In this document: one piece after another, positions 49,530 to 58,230 of the stretch | Layout: each line of letters begins with the position of its first letter | Position numbering within the stretch: position 1 is the first letter of the stretch | Origin: Burkholderia sp. Bp8992 | GTDB lineage: Bacteria; Pseudomonadota; Gammaproteobacteria; Burkholderiales; Burkholderiaceae | Length of the DNA stretch: 64,000 nucleotides | Direction: 5' to 3' | Assembly: GCF_003853705.1 (NCBI RefSeq) | Contig: NZ_QTQI01000016.1 | Location: 1 to 64,000, forward strand | The notes under the pieces: model-generated | What the model was told of the DNA's origin: nothing | Databases searched by the model: none | What the model saw: only the letters and a program-made list of their open reading frames with translations | Translations under genes and position numbers: made by a program

Positions 49530-50828
49530 ATGAAGAAGAAGCACAACATTACCAAGTACATCGTCGTCGCGATGATGCTTGGTATCGCCGTGGGTTACGC
49601 ATGTCATAGCGCGTTTCCCGACCCGAAAATGGCGAAGGAAGTCGCCGGTTACGTGTCGTTGCTGTCTGATGTATTCCTGCGATTGATCAAGATGATCATC
49701 GCGCCGCTGGTATTCGCGACGCTGACCGTCGGCATCGCGCAAATGGGTGACGGCAGTGCGGTGGGCCGCGTGGGCGTCAAGGCGTTCGGCTGGTTCTTCA
49801 TCGCGTCGTTCACGTCGCTGCTGCTCGGTCTGCTGACCGCGACGATCCTGCAGCCGGGCAGCCACCTGAGCCTGCCGCTGCCGCCTTCCGATGCGGCCCT
49901 CAACCTGAAGACGGGCGCCTTCACGCTGAAGGACTTCGTGGTCCACCTGGTGCCGAAATCGATCGCCGAGGCGATGGCGAACAACGAAATCCTGCAGATC
50001 GTCGTGTTCTCGATCTTCTTCGGCACCGCGCTGTCCGCGCTCGGCGATGCAGGCAAGCGCCTGACCGGCGTGATCGAGGATCTCGCGCAGGTAATGCTGA
50101 AGGTGACGGGCGCGGTGATGTGGTTTGCGCCGATCGCGGTGTTCGCGGCGCTCGCGTCGACGATCACGACCGAAGGGCTCGGCATCCTGCTGACGTTCGC
50201 GAAGTTCATGGCGAGCTTCTACCTGGCGCTCGCGCTGCTGTGGGGCGTGCTGACGCTCGCCGGCGTGACGTTCCTCGGCAAGCGTGCGTTCACGCTGATC
50301 CGGCTGATTCGCGAGCCGTTCCTGCTGTCGTTCGCGACGGCGAGCTCGGAGGCCGCGTATCCGAAGCTGCTGGACGCGCTCGACCGCTTCGGCGTGAATC
50401 GCAAGATCTCGAGTTTCGTGCTGCCGATCGGTTACTCGTTCAACCTCGACGGCTCGATGATGTACTGCACGTTCGCGGTGCTGTTCATCGCGCAGGTGTA
50501 CGGCATCCATCTGCCGCTCGGCACGCAGATCACGATGCTGCTGATGCTGATGGTGACGTCGAAGGGGATGGCCGGCGTGCCGCGCGCGTCGCTGGTCGTG
50601 ATCGCGGCGACGCTGAACCAGTTCAACATGCCGGAAGCCGGGCTGCTGCTGATCATGGGTGTCGACATGTTCCTCGACATGGGACGCTCGGCCACCAACG
50701 CGGTCGGCAACTCGATTGCGGCCGCGGTGGTCGCGAAGTGGGAAGGGCAGCTCGGTGATCCGCGCGACGACAACGAGTCGGACGGCGGCGTGGTGGCCGA
50801 CGTGAAAGTACGGGAGACATCGGCATGA
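49530..50828 (+). CDS. dicarboxylate/amino acid:cation symporter (DAACS family)
   Basis: The 432-residue membrane protein matches the GltP/DctA family. The TASSEAAYPKLLDALDRFG re-entrant region with its serine-rich start is present, followed by GYSFNLDGSMMY and the MGVDMFLDMGRSATN segment that binds substrate and cation. It would import C4-dicarboxylates or acidic amino acids with protons or sodium. It is monocistronic: a perfect 15-bp hairpin terminator follows about 50 bp after the stop. Confidence 0.93.
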   Translation: MKKKHNITKYIVVAMMLGIAVGYACHSAFPDPKMAKEVAGYVSLLSDVFLRLIKMIIAPLVFATLTVGIAQMGDGSAVGRVGVKAFGWFFIASFTSLLLGLLTATILQPGSHLSLPLPPSDAALNLKTGAFTLKDFVVHLVPKSIAEAMANNEILQIVVFSIFFGTALSALGDAGKRLTGVIEDLAQVMLKVTGAVMWFAPIAVFAALASTITTEGLGILLTFAKFMASFYLALALLWGVLTLAGVTFLGKRAFTLIRLIREPFLLSFATASSEAAYPKLLDALDRFGVNRKISSFVLPIGYSFNLDGSMMYCTFAVLFIAQVYGIHLPLGTQITMLLMLMVTSKGMAGVPRASLVVIAATLNQFNMPEAGLLLIMGVDMFLDMGRSATNAVGNSIAAAVVAKWEGQLGDPRDDNESDGGVVADVKVRETSA

Positions 50829-51294
50829 TGCGCGGCAACGCGGCGACGCGTTGCCTCTGCCGTAGTCGATGACGATCGCCGGCCTGGATTCGCTACGGAT
50901 CCAGGCCGGCGATTTGTCTTGTGCAGTGACTTTTCCTCTCATTCGGCGGCTTTTTCCGATTCCCCGGTAAAAGCGGGTGCCGTTTCAATCTGTCGTCGCG
51001 GGACAAGCGGCGATATTCCCGCAGGCGAGCGCCTGATTTTCTCCATTCCCGTTCCGGTGCGTAAGTGAACATTCACTGTCGCGCAGTCGCGCTTGCCGCA
51101 AGCGTGAGCGGGTCGCAATTTTTTTCGATTTATATGACGTTATTCTCGCCCTGCTCATTATCGAAGGCATGCCGTACGTAATACCGACTGCGCCAGATGA
51201 TTCGGGGGAAGAATTTACGCAATTGCGAATTTCAAGCCCTCTGGCCGGCCGGTCCCTCATGTGAATGTCTGCATCATTCAGGAGAGCATCCGTC
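50829..51294. other. intergenic region after the symporter
   Basis: This region contains the terminator at 50875-50918 and the upstream region of the secreted NHL-type protein, with an AT-richer stretch at 51115-51160 that may hold its promoter. No gene is supported. Confidence 0.5.
50875..50918 (+). terminator. intrinsic terminator of the symporter gene
   Basis: A perfect 15-bp stem pairs ATCGCCGGCCTGGAT (50875-50889) with its inverse at 50899-50913 around a 9-nt loop. It is followed by TTGTCTTGTG, a moderate T-rich tail. It is placed 47 bp after the stop codon. Confidence 0.8.
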
Positions 51295-53229
51295 ATGGTC
51301 GCCGGAAAACGAATCCAGGCTGCGCTTGTCGCCGCAGCGATCGCCGCGCTTGCGCCGGCCGCGCACGCCGGCAATACCACCGACTGGCTGGCGAACACGT
51401 ACGGCACGCTCGCGGCGCACGTCGGCAACGTCGCACGTGCGATGTGGGTCGCGCCCGAAGGCGTGATCTACACGGCGTCGATGTGGGACGAGGATGAAGG
51501 CGGCGTCGCGATCTACCAGAACGGCAAGAGCGTCGGCTCGATCGGCACGCATTCGGAATTCCAGGGCAGCGCGATCACCGGCAACGCAACCTCGCTGTTC
51601 GTCGCGCTGCAGCCCGGCAAGACGTACGGCAGCGGCGCGGTGGGGCGCTACAACCGCGCGACGAAGTACCGCGACCGCGTGATCCAGATCAGCGCGGCAA
51701 CCAACCAGCCGCGCATCGACGTCGTCACCGGGCTCGCGACGGCCGGTTCGCTGCTCTACGCCAGCGACTTCTACGGCAATCGCGTGCGCGTATTCACCAC
51801 CGACGGCGTGTGGCAGCGCGACATCAACGTGTCGGCGCCGGGCGCGCTCGCGGTGGACGGTGCGGGCAACGTGTGGGTCGCGCAGAAGAGCGCGGGCGCG
51901 ATCGTCGGCTTCAGCCCGGCGGGCGCGCTGCTGAACACGATCCGGATGCCGGCCGGCTCGCAGCCGTCGGCGCTGTATTTCGATGCGGCGGCCGCGCAGC
52001 TGCTGGTGGGCGACGAAGGCCCCGACCAGAACATCAAGCGCTATACGGTGGCGGGCCGGCCGGCACTGGCGGGCACGTTCGGCGTGCGCGGCGGCTATCT
52101 CGACACGACGACGGGCATCAAGGGGCAGGTCGGCGCGCAGCGCTTCACGCGCATCGCCGGGATCGGCAAGGACACCGGCGGCAACCTTTACGTGCTCAAC
52201 AATCCATGGGGCGGCAGCTGGGATCTCGGCCGCAACGGCGCGACCGACATTCATGCGTACAGCAGCACCGGAAGCCTGCGCTATACGCTGCAGTCGCTGA
52301 ACTTCGAAGGCATCGCCGCGCCGGACCCGGTCACGGACGGCGCGCTGTTCTATGGCGGCACACACGTGTACAGCGGCACCGCGGGCGGCAAGTTCGTCGC
52401 GAACACCGTCGACCCGTTCGCGTATCCGGCGGACCCGCGCATCAACATGAGCGATACGCAGCGCGACGAACACTTCGGGCTGCTCACGTCGGTGGGCGCG
52501 AACCGGATCCTCGTCGCGGCCGGCCAGAATCCGCCGGTGTTCTACTTCTTCCATTTCAACGCGGCGAACGGCTATATCGCGATTCCGGACGGCTCGATTC
52601 CGGGCGCCGCGTTCAACACGACGCAGCGCGTGACGAGCGGCTTCAGCCTCGACAGCAAGGGCGGCGTGTGGGCCGGCCTCGACAAGACCGGCGCGATCAC
52701 ACATTACCCGCTGACCGGCTTCGACGCGAACGGCAAGCCGTCGTGGGGGCCGGGCGTCGCGACGCGCATTCCGGCCAGCATCCTGCCGCTGACGCGCATC
52801 GTCTATCTCGCGGATAGCGACACGATGGTGCTCGCGCAGGGGGCCGTCGGCAGCAACGACTGGACGTCGATCGGCACGCGCATCGAGGTGTATCACGGCT
52901 GGAGCGCAGGCAACACGACGAAGCCCGATCCGGTGATCACGCTGCCGCACAGCGGCGCGAAATCGATCGACGCGGTCGGCAACCATCTGTTCGTCGGCTA
53001 CTGGTTCAGCAGCAGCGGGCCGCTGTGGCCGAACGTCGACGCGTTCAACCTCACCACCGGCAACCTGGATACCACGCTGGTCAATGCGAGCCCCGCGACC
53101 GTCGATACCAGCAGCGCGATCGACGCGATGTACAGCATCCGCGCGTATCGCCGGTCGAACGGCGAGTACGTGGTGATGAAGAACAACGTGAAGGGCAACA
53201 GTATCACCGTGTACCGCTGGACGCCTTGA
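51295..53229 (+). CDS. secreted beta-propeller protein with NHL-like repeats
   Basis: From ATG 51295, with AGGAGAG 8 nt upstream, the protein has 644 residues. It has a signal peptide ending at AAHAGNTT. The body has repeated blades such as LAVDGAGNVWVAQKSAGAIVG and IAGIGKDTGGNLYVLNNP, typical of NHL/SMP-30-like six-bladed propellers. No catalytic residues could be assigned. It is probably periplasmic or extracellular. It is followed by a perfect hairpin and then an independent PPIase gene. Confidence 0.8.
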   Translation: MVAGKRIQAALVAAAIAALAPAAHAGNTTDWLANTYGTLAAHVGNVARAMWVAPEGVIYTASMWDEDEGGVAIYQNGKSVGSIGTHSEFQGSAITGNATSLFVALQPGKTYGSGAVGRYNRATKYRDRVIQISAATNQPRIDVVTGLATAGSLLYASDFYGNRVRVFTTDGVWQRDINVSAPGALAVDGAGNVWVAQKSAGAIVGFSPAGALLNTIRMPAGSQPSALYFDAAAAQLLVGDEGPDQNIKRYTVAGRPALAGTFGVRGGYLDTTTGIKGQVGAQRFTRIAGIGKDTGGNLYVLNNPWGGSWDLGRNGATDIHAYSSTGSLRYTLQSLNFEGIAAPDPVTDGALFYGGTHVYSGTAGGKFVANTVDPFAYPADPRINMSDTQRDEHFGLLTSVGANRILVAAGQNPPVFYFFHFNAANGYIAIPDGSIPGAAFNTTQRVTSGFSLDSKGGVWAGLDKTGAITHYPLTGFDANGKPSWGPGVATRIPASILPLTRIVYLADSDTMVLAQGAVGSNDWTSIGTRIEVYHGWSAGNTTKPDPVITLPHSGAKSIDAVGNHLFVGYWFSSSGPLWPNVDAFNLTTGNLDTTLVNASPATVDTSSAIDAMYSIRAYRRSNGEYVVMKNNVKGNSITVYRWTP

Positions 53230-53239
53230 GCGGCTGAAC

Positions 53240-53267
53240 GTGCGGCCGCTTCGGGCAGCGGCCGCAC
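53240..53267 (+). terminator. hairpin after the NHL-repeat gene
   Basis: GTGCGGCCGCT (53240-53250) and AGCGGCCGCAC (53257-53267) form a perfect 11-bp GC-rich stem with a 6-nt loop, 10 bp after the stop. There is no T-run, so it is a candidate terminator or an mRNA-stabilising hairpin. Confidence 0.5.
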
Positions 53268-53504
53268 TCGCGAAGTGAGGAACGCAATCGGCGCGTTTTC
53301 GCGGGATTGCCGCACAACACGCATGCAATGAACGGCGCGCACACTGTGCGTCGTGCCGCGTTGCGCGGCGCTTCCCAACCTCCCGACGCGGAAATGCGGT
53401 TCCGTGCACAATGGCAGCGGCACATGCGGACGCTGCGTGTGCGTGCACGATGAACCGGCGCGGCCGTCCCTGCCGTGCTTCTTACGCTCGAAGCGACGAA
53501 AACG

Positions 53505-54335
53505 ATGAAGATGAAGACGACACCGAACCGCCTGTTGCTGATTGCCGCGCTGGCCGGCGCATTGAGCGGTGCTGTTCACGCGCAGACGGCAGCGACCGTG
53601 GCGACCGTCAACGGCACGCCGATCACGCAGGCCGACGTCGATACGCTGCTGCGCGCGTCCGGGCAGCCCGACTCGCCGGAGGTCCGGCAGGCGATCAAGA
53701 ACCAGCTGATTACGCGCGTGCTGGTGCAGCAGGCGGCCGAAAAGGCGAATTACGGCGACAAGCCCGAGGTCAAGGCGGCGGTGCAGCAGGCGAAGGTGAC
53801 GGCCGAGGTGCAGCTGTACCTGCGTGACAACGTGAAGCCCGAACCAGTGACCGACGAACAGGTGAAGGCGCGCTACGACGCACTCGTCGCGACGCTCGGC
53901 AAGAGCGAATACAAGCCGCGCGTGATCGTCGTCAAGGATCCGGTGACGGCCGCGACCGTGCTGAGCGAGCTGAAAGCGGGCAAGTCGTTCGACGGGCTCG
54001 CGCGGCAGTACAGCATGGCGCCGAGCCGCGACAGCGGCGGCGAACTGCCGTGGGTGAGCTTCAACACGCCGGCAGCGGAAGGCAAGACGGGCGGGTTGCC
54101 GCTGCCGGTCGCGCAGGCGCTCGAGAAACTGTCGGTCGGCGCAGCGACGAAGGATTCGATTCCGGTCGACGGCGTGCGGGCGATCGTGAAGCTGGATGCG
54201 AAGCGGCCGACGCAGGTGCCGGGTTTCGAGGCCGCGAAGCCGGCGCTTCAGCAGCAGCTGCAGGCGATCGCGGTGGAAAAGGCGAGCGCGCAGATGATCG
54301 GCAATCTGCTGAAGGACGCGAAGATCACGCAGTAA
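53505..54335 (+). CDS. parvulin-type peptidyl-prolyl isomerase
   Basis: From ATG 53505 the protein has 276 residues. A signal peptide ends at AVHAQ. A SurA/PrsA-like N-terminal helical region follows (VNGTPITQADVDTLLRASGQ). The PpiC rotamase domain has KSFDGLARQYSMAPSRDSGGELPWV. It would catalyse prolyl isomerisation and assist folding of exported proteins in the periplasm. A slightly longer reading from 53475 would put ten residues before the signal peptide and is rejected. Confidence 0.92.
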   Translation: MKMKTTPNRLLLIAALAGALSGAVHAQTAATVATVNGTPITQADVDTLLRASGQPDSPEVRQAIKNQLITRVLVQQAAEKANYGDKPEVKAAVQQAKVTAEVQLYLRDNVKPEPVTDEQVKARYDALVATLGKSEYKPRVIVVKDPVTAATVLSELKAGKSFDGLARQYSMAPSRDSGGELPWVSFNTPAAEGKTGGLPLPVAQALEKLSVGAATKDSIPVDGVRAIVKLDAKRPTQVPGFEAAKPALQQQLQAIAVEKASAQMIGNLLKDAKITQ

Positions 54336-54366
54336 TCGAGAAGCGACGGCGTCGCAACGGCGCGTG

Positions 54367-54804
54367 TCACGCGCGCCAGATCATGCTTGCGCTCGTGTCG
54401 GTTTCCGACGCGAGCCGGAAGCCGAGCCGCTCGTAGAGCCGGCGCGCCGGGTTGCCGTGCAGCACGCTGAGCGAGACCGCCACGTGCTCGCGTGCAGCGT
54501 CGGTCAGCAACGCGTTCAGCACGGCCTCGCCGATGCCGCGGCCCTGGTGCGCGGGGAGGATCTGGATCTGGTGGACGTGCCATTCGCCTGCGGCGCGCGT
54601 CACCTTCAGCAGGCCGATGGCCTCGGCGCCTTCGCAGACGATCATCGCGTCGTCGAAGTGCGCGCGGATGCGCTGGTCGTGCGCGGCGTCGTCGGTCGGC
54701 GCGCCGACGCGCTGCAGGTGCTCGGTCATCGTCAGTCGACGGAGCGTCAACAGGAAGGGGAGATCTTCCCGAGACGCGGCACGCAGATGGGTCGCCGGTT
54801 TCAT
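54367..54804 (-). CDS. GNAT-family N-acetyltransferase
   Basis: This 145-residue GNAT protein has the acetyl-CoA-binding QIQILPAHQGRGIGEAVLN segment and ends NPARRLYERLGFRLASET. The substrate is unknown. It is convergent with the parvulin gene and follows the unknown gene at 54847-55800 by 42 nt on the same strand, so the two may share a transcript. Confidence 0.9.
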   Translation of the reverse strand: MKPATHLRAASREDLPFLLTLRRLTMTEHLQRVGAPTDDAAHDQRIRAHFDDAMIVCEGAEAIGLLKVTRAAGEWHVHQIQILPAHQGRGIGEAVLNALLTDAAREHVAVSLSVLHGNPARRLYERLGFRLASETDTSASMIWRA

Positions 54805-54846
54805 CAGTGATGAGAGGTTGCGTCGGGCGTGAGGCTGCGACGTGGA

Positions 54847-55800
54847 TCACAGGCCCGGCAACTGAATCTGCAGGCCAGCCGCGCGATGTTCGAGGACATC
54901 CGTGACCTCATACTCGGTTTTTGCACCGTCTGAAGTTTGCCACTGCTGCACACGGACATTGCACAAGAGCACGTCCCCCTTGCTGAAACTGATCTGGCTG
55001 TTGTTCACGCGCGACAGGAAGCCGGCATCGGTGATCGTCGCGCGAATCGTCGACGTGCCGTCGTACAGCCGCCACTTGTTGTCGTCCTTGAACGCGAGCG
55101 ACACGATCGAGAACGCCATCTTGCGATGCTCATCGAGCAGGAGCGCATCGGTTGGCTCCGGCGCATGAAACCATGCCATCTCGTTGCGGGCGACCATCTC
55201 GTACACCTCGGTATCGGTGCCGACCGCAAAAATCTCGATGCCTTCGCGCGCGAGCGGCGCGAGCACTTGCGCGGTTGCACGGCGAACGCGGACGTCGCGC
55301 AGCAGCGTGAGAACGGGCAGGTCGATTTCGAGTTCGTCGCCGTCGACGTCCAGCACCGCGGTGCGGTCCTGCATCCGCACGTTCGTGATCTCGCGCCCGC
55401 GCAGCCATTTGAGGACGGCGAAAAGCCCCTTCCTCGCCATGGGTGCCGCGATGCCGAGCGCGGTCAGGATCGTGACCGCATTGGCGAGCGCCGTGCGTTC
55501 GTTGCCGCTCAGCATGTCGCGCATGCGGCCGAGCAGCGAGGTCGCGAGCGTGAAGTCGATGCCGAAGCTGCCGGTCTTGAAGCTGCCGCGCACGTTGACC
55601 TGCGGCCGAACCTGATCGCCGCATAGTGCGCGCGTTGACACGTCGAGCAAATCGCCGAAGGCGAGCAGCGCGGGCGCGAGTTCGCGCACGTCCATCTCGG
55701 ATGACTCGAGCGCGGGCCCGTCGTACGTGACGCGAAATCGGCTCATCGCGTCGAAGGGGCCGAGATCGGCCGGGCCGGTACTGTTTTCATGTGCGGTCAT
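54847..55800 (-). CDS. conserved-looking protein of unknown function
   Basis: The 317-residue soluble protein has no recognised family. Residues about 105-130 form a hydrophobic stretch (TALANAVTILTALGIAAPMA) that could be a membrane-dipping helix, with beta-rich sequence on both sides. The codon use and frame integrity indicate a genuine gene. The C-terminal part (SKGDVLLCNVRVQQWQTSDG) looks like a small beta domain. Confidence 0.65.
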   Translation of the reverse strand: MTAHENSTGPADLGPFDAMSRFRVTYDGPALESSEMDVRELAPALLAFGDLLDVSTRALCGDQVRPQVNVRGSFKTGSFGIDFTLATSLLGRMRDMLSGNERTALANAVTILTALGIAAPMARKGLFAVLKWLRGREITNVRMQDRTAVLDVDGDELEIDLPVLTLLRDVRVRRATAQVLAPLAREGIEIFAVGTDTEVYEMVARNEMAWFHAPEPTDALLLDEHRKMAFSIVSLAFKDDNKWRLYDGTSTIRATITDAGFLSRVNNSQISFSKGDVLLCNVRVQQWQTSDGAKTEYEVTDVLEHRAAGLQIQLPGL

Positions 55801-56101
55801 GTGGAATGCGGGTGTGAGACGTGGACGATACCCGAAACGAACGCTTTCGGATGCCTTTCATCGTAGGGGCGAATGGCCGACCTCGCGCGATTTTGGCCAT
55901 CCGGACAAGACGGCATGCGGACGTGTCCCGATGGCGCCCGGCAAGCCACGAACTTTTCCGATACTTTCCCGGTCACACTCGCCAGCTTGGCGGGAGGCGC
56001 CGGTGCCCCGAACGTGCTGCCGCCTCCCGGTATTCCGCCGTTCAGCTCGCCCGCCTATCATTCGCACATCGCACGCACGGCGTCATACACAGGGATTCTC
56101 G
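55801..56101. other. intergenic region upstream of the MASE1 gene
   Basis: This 300-bp gap separates divergent genes and must hold both promoters. Frames crossing it show no protein similarity, and no strong promoter pair was identified. Confidence 0.4.
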
Positions 56102-57394
56102 ATGGACACCAAACGATCGCGGCCGGGGCTCGTCGCCGCGCTGCTCTGGGCGGCGCTGTATCTCGCAACCGGCTACATCTCGCACGAGTTCAACGGCCCC
56201 GTCCGGCTGACGGGCTACATCTGGCTGCCGGCCGGCGTCACGGTCGGCGCGTTCATGCTGCGGCCGGTGCGCGACTGGCTGACGCTGGCCGGCGCGTTCC
56301 TCGCCGGCCAGCTCGCGCTGACCGCGATCGAACACGGCAGCCTCGTCAACGCGCTGCTGTTCACGATCGACGAGGTCGGCGCGGCCGCGCTCGCGGTCTG
56401 GCTCGTGCAGCGCGTGCGCTTCTCGCTCGAAGGGCTGTATTTCCTGCGCTCGGTGATCCTCGCCGGGCTGATCGCGGGCGTCGTCGGCGCGATCGGCGGC
56501 GCGGCGTGGTACACGACGGTCAAGGGCGCGCCGTTCTTCGACGTGTGGTCGGTGTGGGCCGCGTCCGATTTCGTCGGCGTGCTGCTGGTCACGCCGGTGC
56601 TCGCATCGTGGTCGCGCTTTCGCGCGCATCGCTCGGGCGACCACGAGCGCTTCGACCTGATGCTCGGCATCGTCGCGTTCGTGTTGCTCGCGCTCGTCGC
56701 GCTCGTGATCTTCGACGGCGACACGTCGCGGAAATTCGGCACGGGCGCCGGCTTCGCGCTCACCTACATCCCGCTGTTCCTGACCGTCGCGGTGACGCTG
56801 CTGCTCGGCGGCCGCACGGGGTCGTCGTCGGTGCTGGTGCTCGCGCTGATCGTGATCGCGCAGACCGCGCAGGGCGACGGCCCGTTCTCGTCGTTCCACG
56901 AACACTACGGCAGTGCGCTGCTCGAGGCGCAGCTTTATCTGGCGGTCGCGTCGCTGCTGGTGCTGACGGTCAGCACGCTGAAGACGACGCGCGAACGCGT
57001 GCACGAGCATGCGGCCGTCCTGCAGAACAACATGGAGCTCGCGCTCGCGAGCGCCGGTCAGATCGCGTACGTGCTCGATCCGGAGTCGGGCCGGATCGAC
57101 TGGAGCGGCGACGTCGAGCGCGTGTTCGGCGTCGGCGTCGATGCAGCGCAGATCGCGAGCGTGCCGCTCGTGCTCGAACGCGTGCAGCCGGGCGACCGCG
57201 AAGCGCTGAACGACTACTGGAACGCGGAGATCGCAGGCGAGGATCGCGCATCGCTGTCGCTGCGCATCGTGCTGCGCGACGGCGGTACGCAGACGATCAC
57301 CGACCACGGCGCGCCGCTGCTCGATTCGAACGTCGACGTGACGGTGGTCGCGGGCGTCTGGCAGATCGAGCGCGTGTGGCCGGCGGACGAATGA
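56102..57394 (+). CDS. MASE1-PAS membrane sensor without an output domain
   Basis: From ATG 56102 the protein has 430 residues. The N-terminal 300 residues carry about eight membrane helices of the MASE1 sensor type (TGYIWLPAGVTVGAFM, then WSVWAASDFVGVLLVTPVLA). A short coiled linker and a PAS-like domain follow (LASAGQIAYVLDPESGRIDW onward). MASE1 proteins normally end in a GGDEF, EAL or histidine kinase domain; this one stops after PAS. It might act through a partner protein or be a shortened sensor. The next gene begins 13 nt later. Confidence 0.82.
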   Translation: MDTKRSRPGLVAALLWAALYLATGYISHEFNGPVRLTGYIWLPAGVTVGAFMLRPVRDWLTLAGAFLAGQLALTAIEHGSLVNALLFTIDEVGAAALAVWLVQRVRFSLEGLYFLRSVILAGLIAGVVGAIGGAAWYTTVKGAPFFDVWSVWAASDFVGVLLVTPVLASWSRFRAHRSGDHERFDLMLGIVAFVLLALVALVIFDGDTSRKFGTGAGFALTYIPLFLTVAVTLLLGGRTGSSSVLVLALIVIAQTAQGDGPFSSFHEHYGSALLEAQLYLAVASLLVLTVSTLKTTRERVHEHAAVLQNNMELALASAGQIAYVLDPESGRIDWSGDVERVFGVGVDAAQIASVPLVLERVQPGDREALNDYWNAEIAGEDRASLSLRIVLRDGGTQTITDHGAPLLDSNVDVTVVAGVWQIERVWPADE

Positions 57395-57407
57395 GCGGGC
57401 ACGTGTC

Positions 57408-58223
57408 ATGACAGGCCGCACGTGCGTCCTGCTGATCCACGGGCTCGGCGGCACGCAATACGATCTCGGTTCGCTGCACAAGGCGATGCGGCGCGCGGGT
57501 GCCGACACGCACATGATCACGCTGCCCGGCCACGGCACGCGCCCCGAGGATCTGGTCGGCGTGCGCGCGGAGGCGTGGCTCGACGCGGTGACCGAACAGT
57601 ATCGCGCGCTGGAGCGCGAGTACGACACGCTGCATGTCGCGGGCATGTGCATGGGCTCGCTGGTCGCGCTGCTGCTGTGCCACCGCGTGCAGCATGCGCG
57701 CGGCCGGCTCGCGTTGCTGGCCACGCCGGTGTTCATCGACGGCTGGTCGACGCCGTGGTACCGGTCGCTGCGGCACGTGCTGTACCGCGTGCCGGGTGTC
57801 GCCGAGCGAATGCGCGTGGAGGAGGGCGATCCGTTCGGCATCAAGAACGCGACGATCCGCGCGATCGTGAAGAAGAAGTTCGAGCGCCAGGACAGTTTCC
57901 ACTATGCGTGGGTGCCGCTCGCGTGCGTGCGGCAGGTCGACCGGATGCGCGACTGGGTGCTCGACGCCGCAGCCGGCACACCGTGCCCGACGCTCGTGCT
58001 GCATGCGCGCGAGGACGAACTGACGAGCCTGCGCTCGGCCGATTTCCTGCTGGAGAAGCTGCCCGACGCGCGCGGGATCGTGCTGGAGAACAGCTATCAC
58101 ATGATCTGCGCGGACAACGATCGCGACGACGTCGCGCGGCACGTGCTCGAGTTCTTCGGCTTCGATCCCGTGCATGCGGTGAGCCCGGCGATGGCCCGCA
58201 GGATGAAGCGGCAGGAATCCTGA
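57408..58223 (+). CDS. alpha/beta hydrolase with a predicted Cys nucleophile
   Basis: The 271-residue protein has the alpha/beta hydrolase fold: LLIHGLGG forms the oxyanion region, HAREDELTS carries the Asp and SYHMICADNDRD the His. The nucleophile elbow reads GMCMGS, so the expected GxSxG is GxCxG with Cys. It resembles carboxylesterases and monoglyceride-lipase-like enzymes, but a Cys nucleophile is known in dienelactone hydrolase and PHA synthase. It is probably cytoplasmic. It lies 13 nt after the MASE1 gene, likely the same operon. Confidence 0.85.
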   Translation: MTGRTCVLLIHGLGGTQYDLGSLHKAMRRAGADTHMITLPGHGTRPEDLVGVRAEAWLDAVTEQYRALEREYDTLHVAGMCMGSLVALLLCHRVQHARGRLALLATPVFIDGWSTPWYRSLRHVLYRVPGVAERMRVEEGDPFGIKNATIRAIVKKKFERQDSFHYAWVPLACVRQVDRMRDWVLDAAAGTPCPTLVLHAREDELTSLRSADFLLEKLPDARGIVLENSYHMICADNDRDDVARHVLEFFGFDPVHAVSPAMARRMKRQES

Positions 58224-58230
58224 CGGCGGG

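Noticed and set aside
51274-53448. 724-codon minus-strand frame opposite the NHL-type gene
   Set aside because: It has a high-GC shadow composition (Arg, Ala, His) and no family similarity. The plus strand has a signal peptide, ribosome binding site and propeller repeats.
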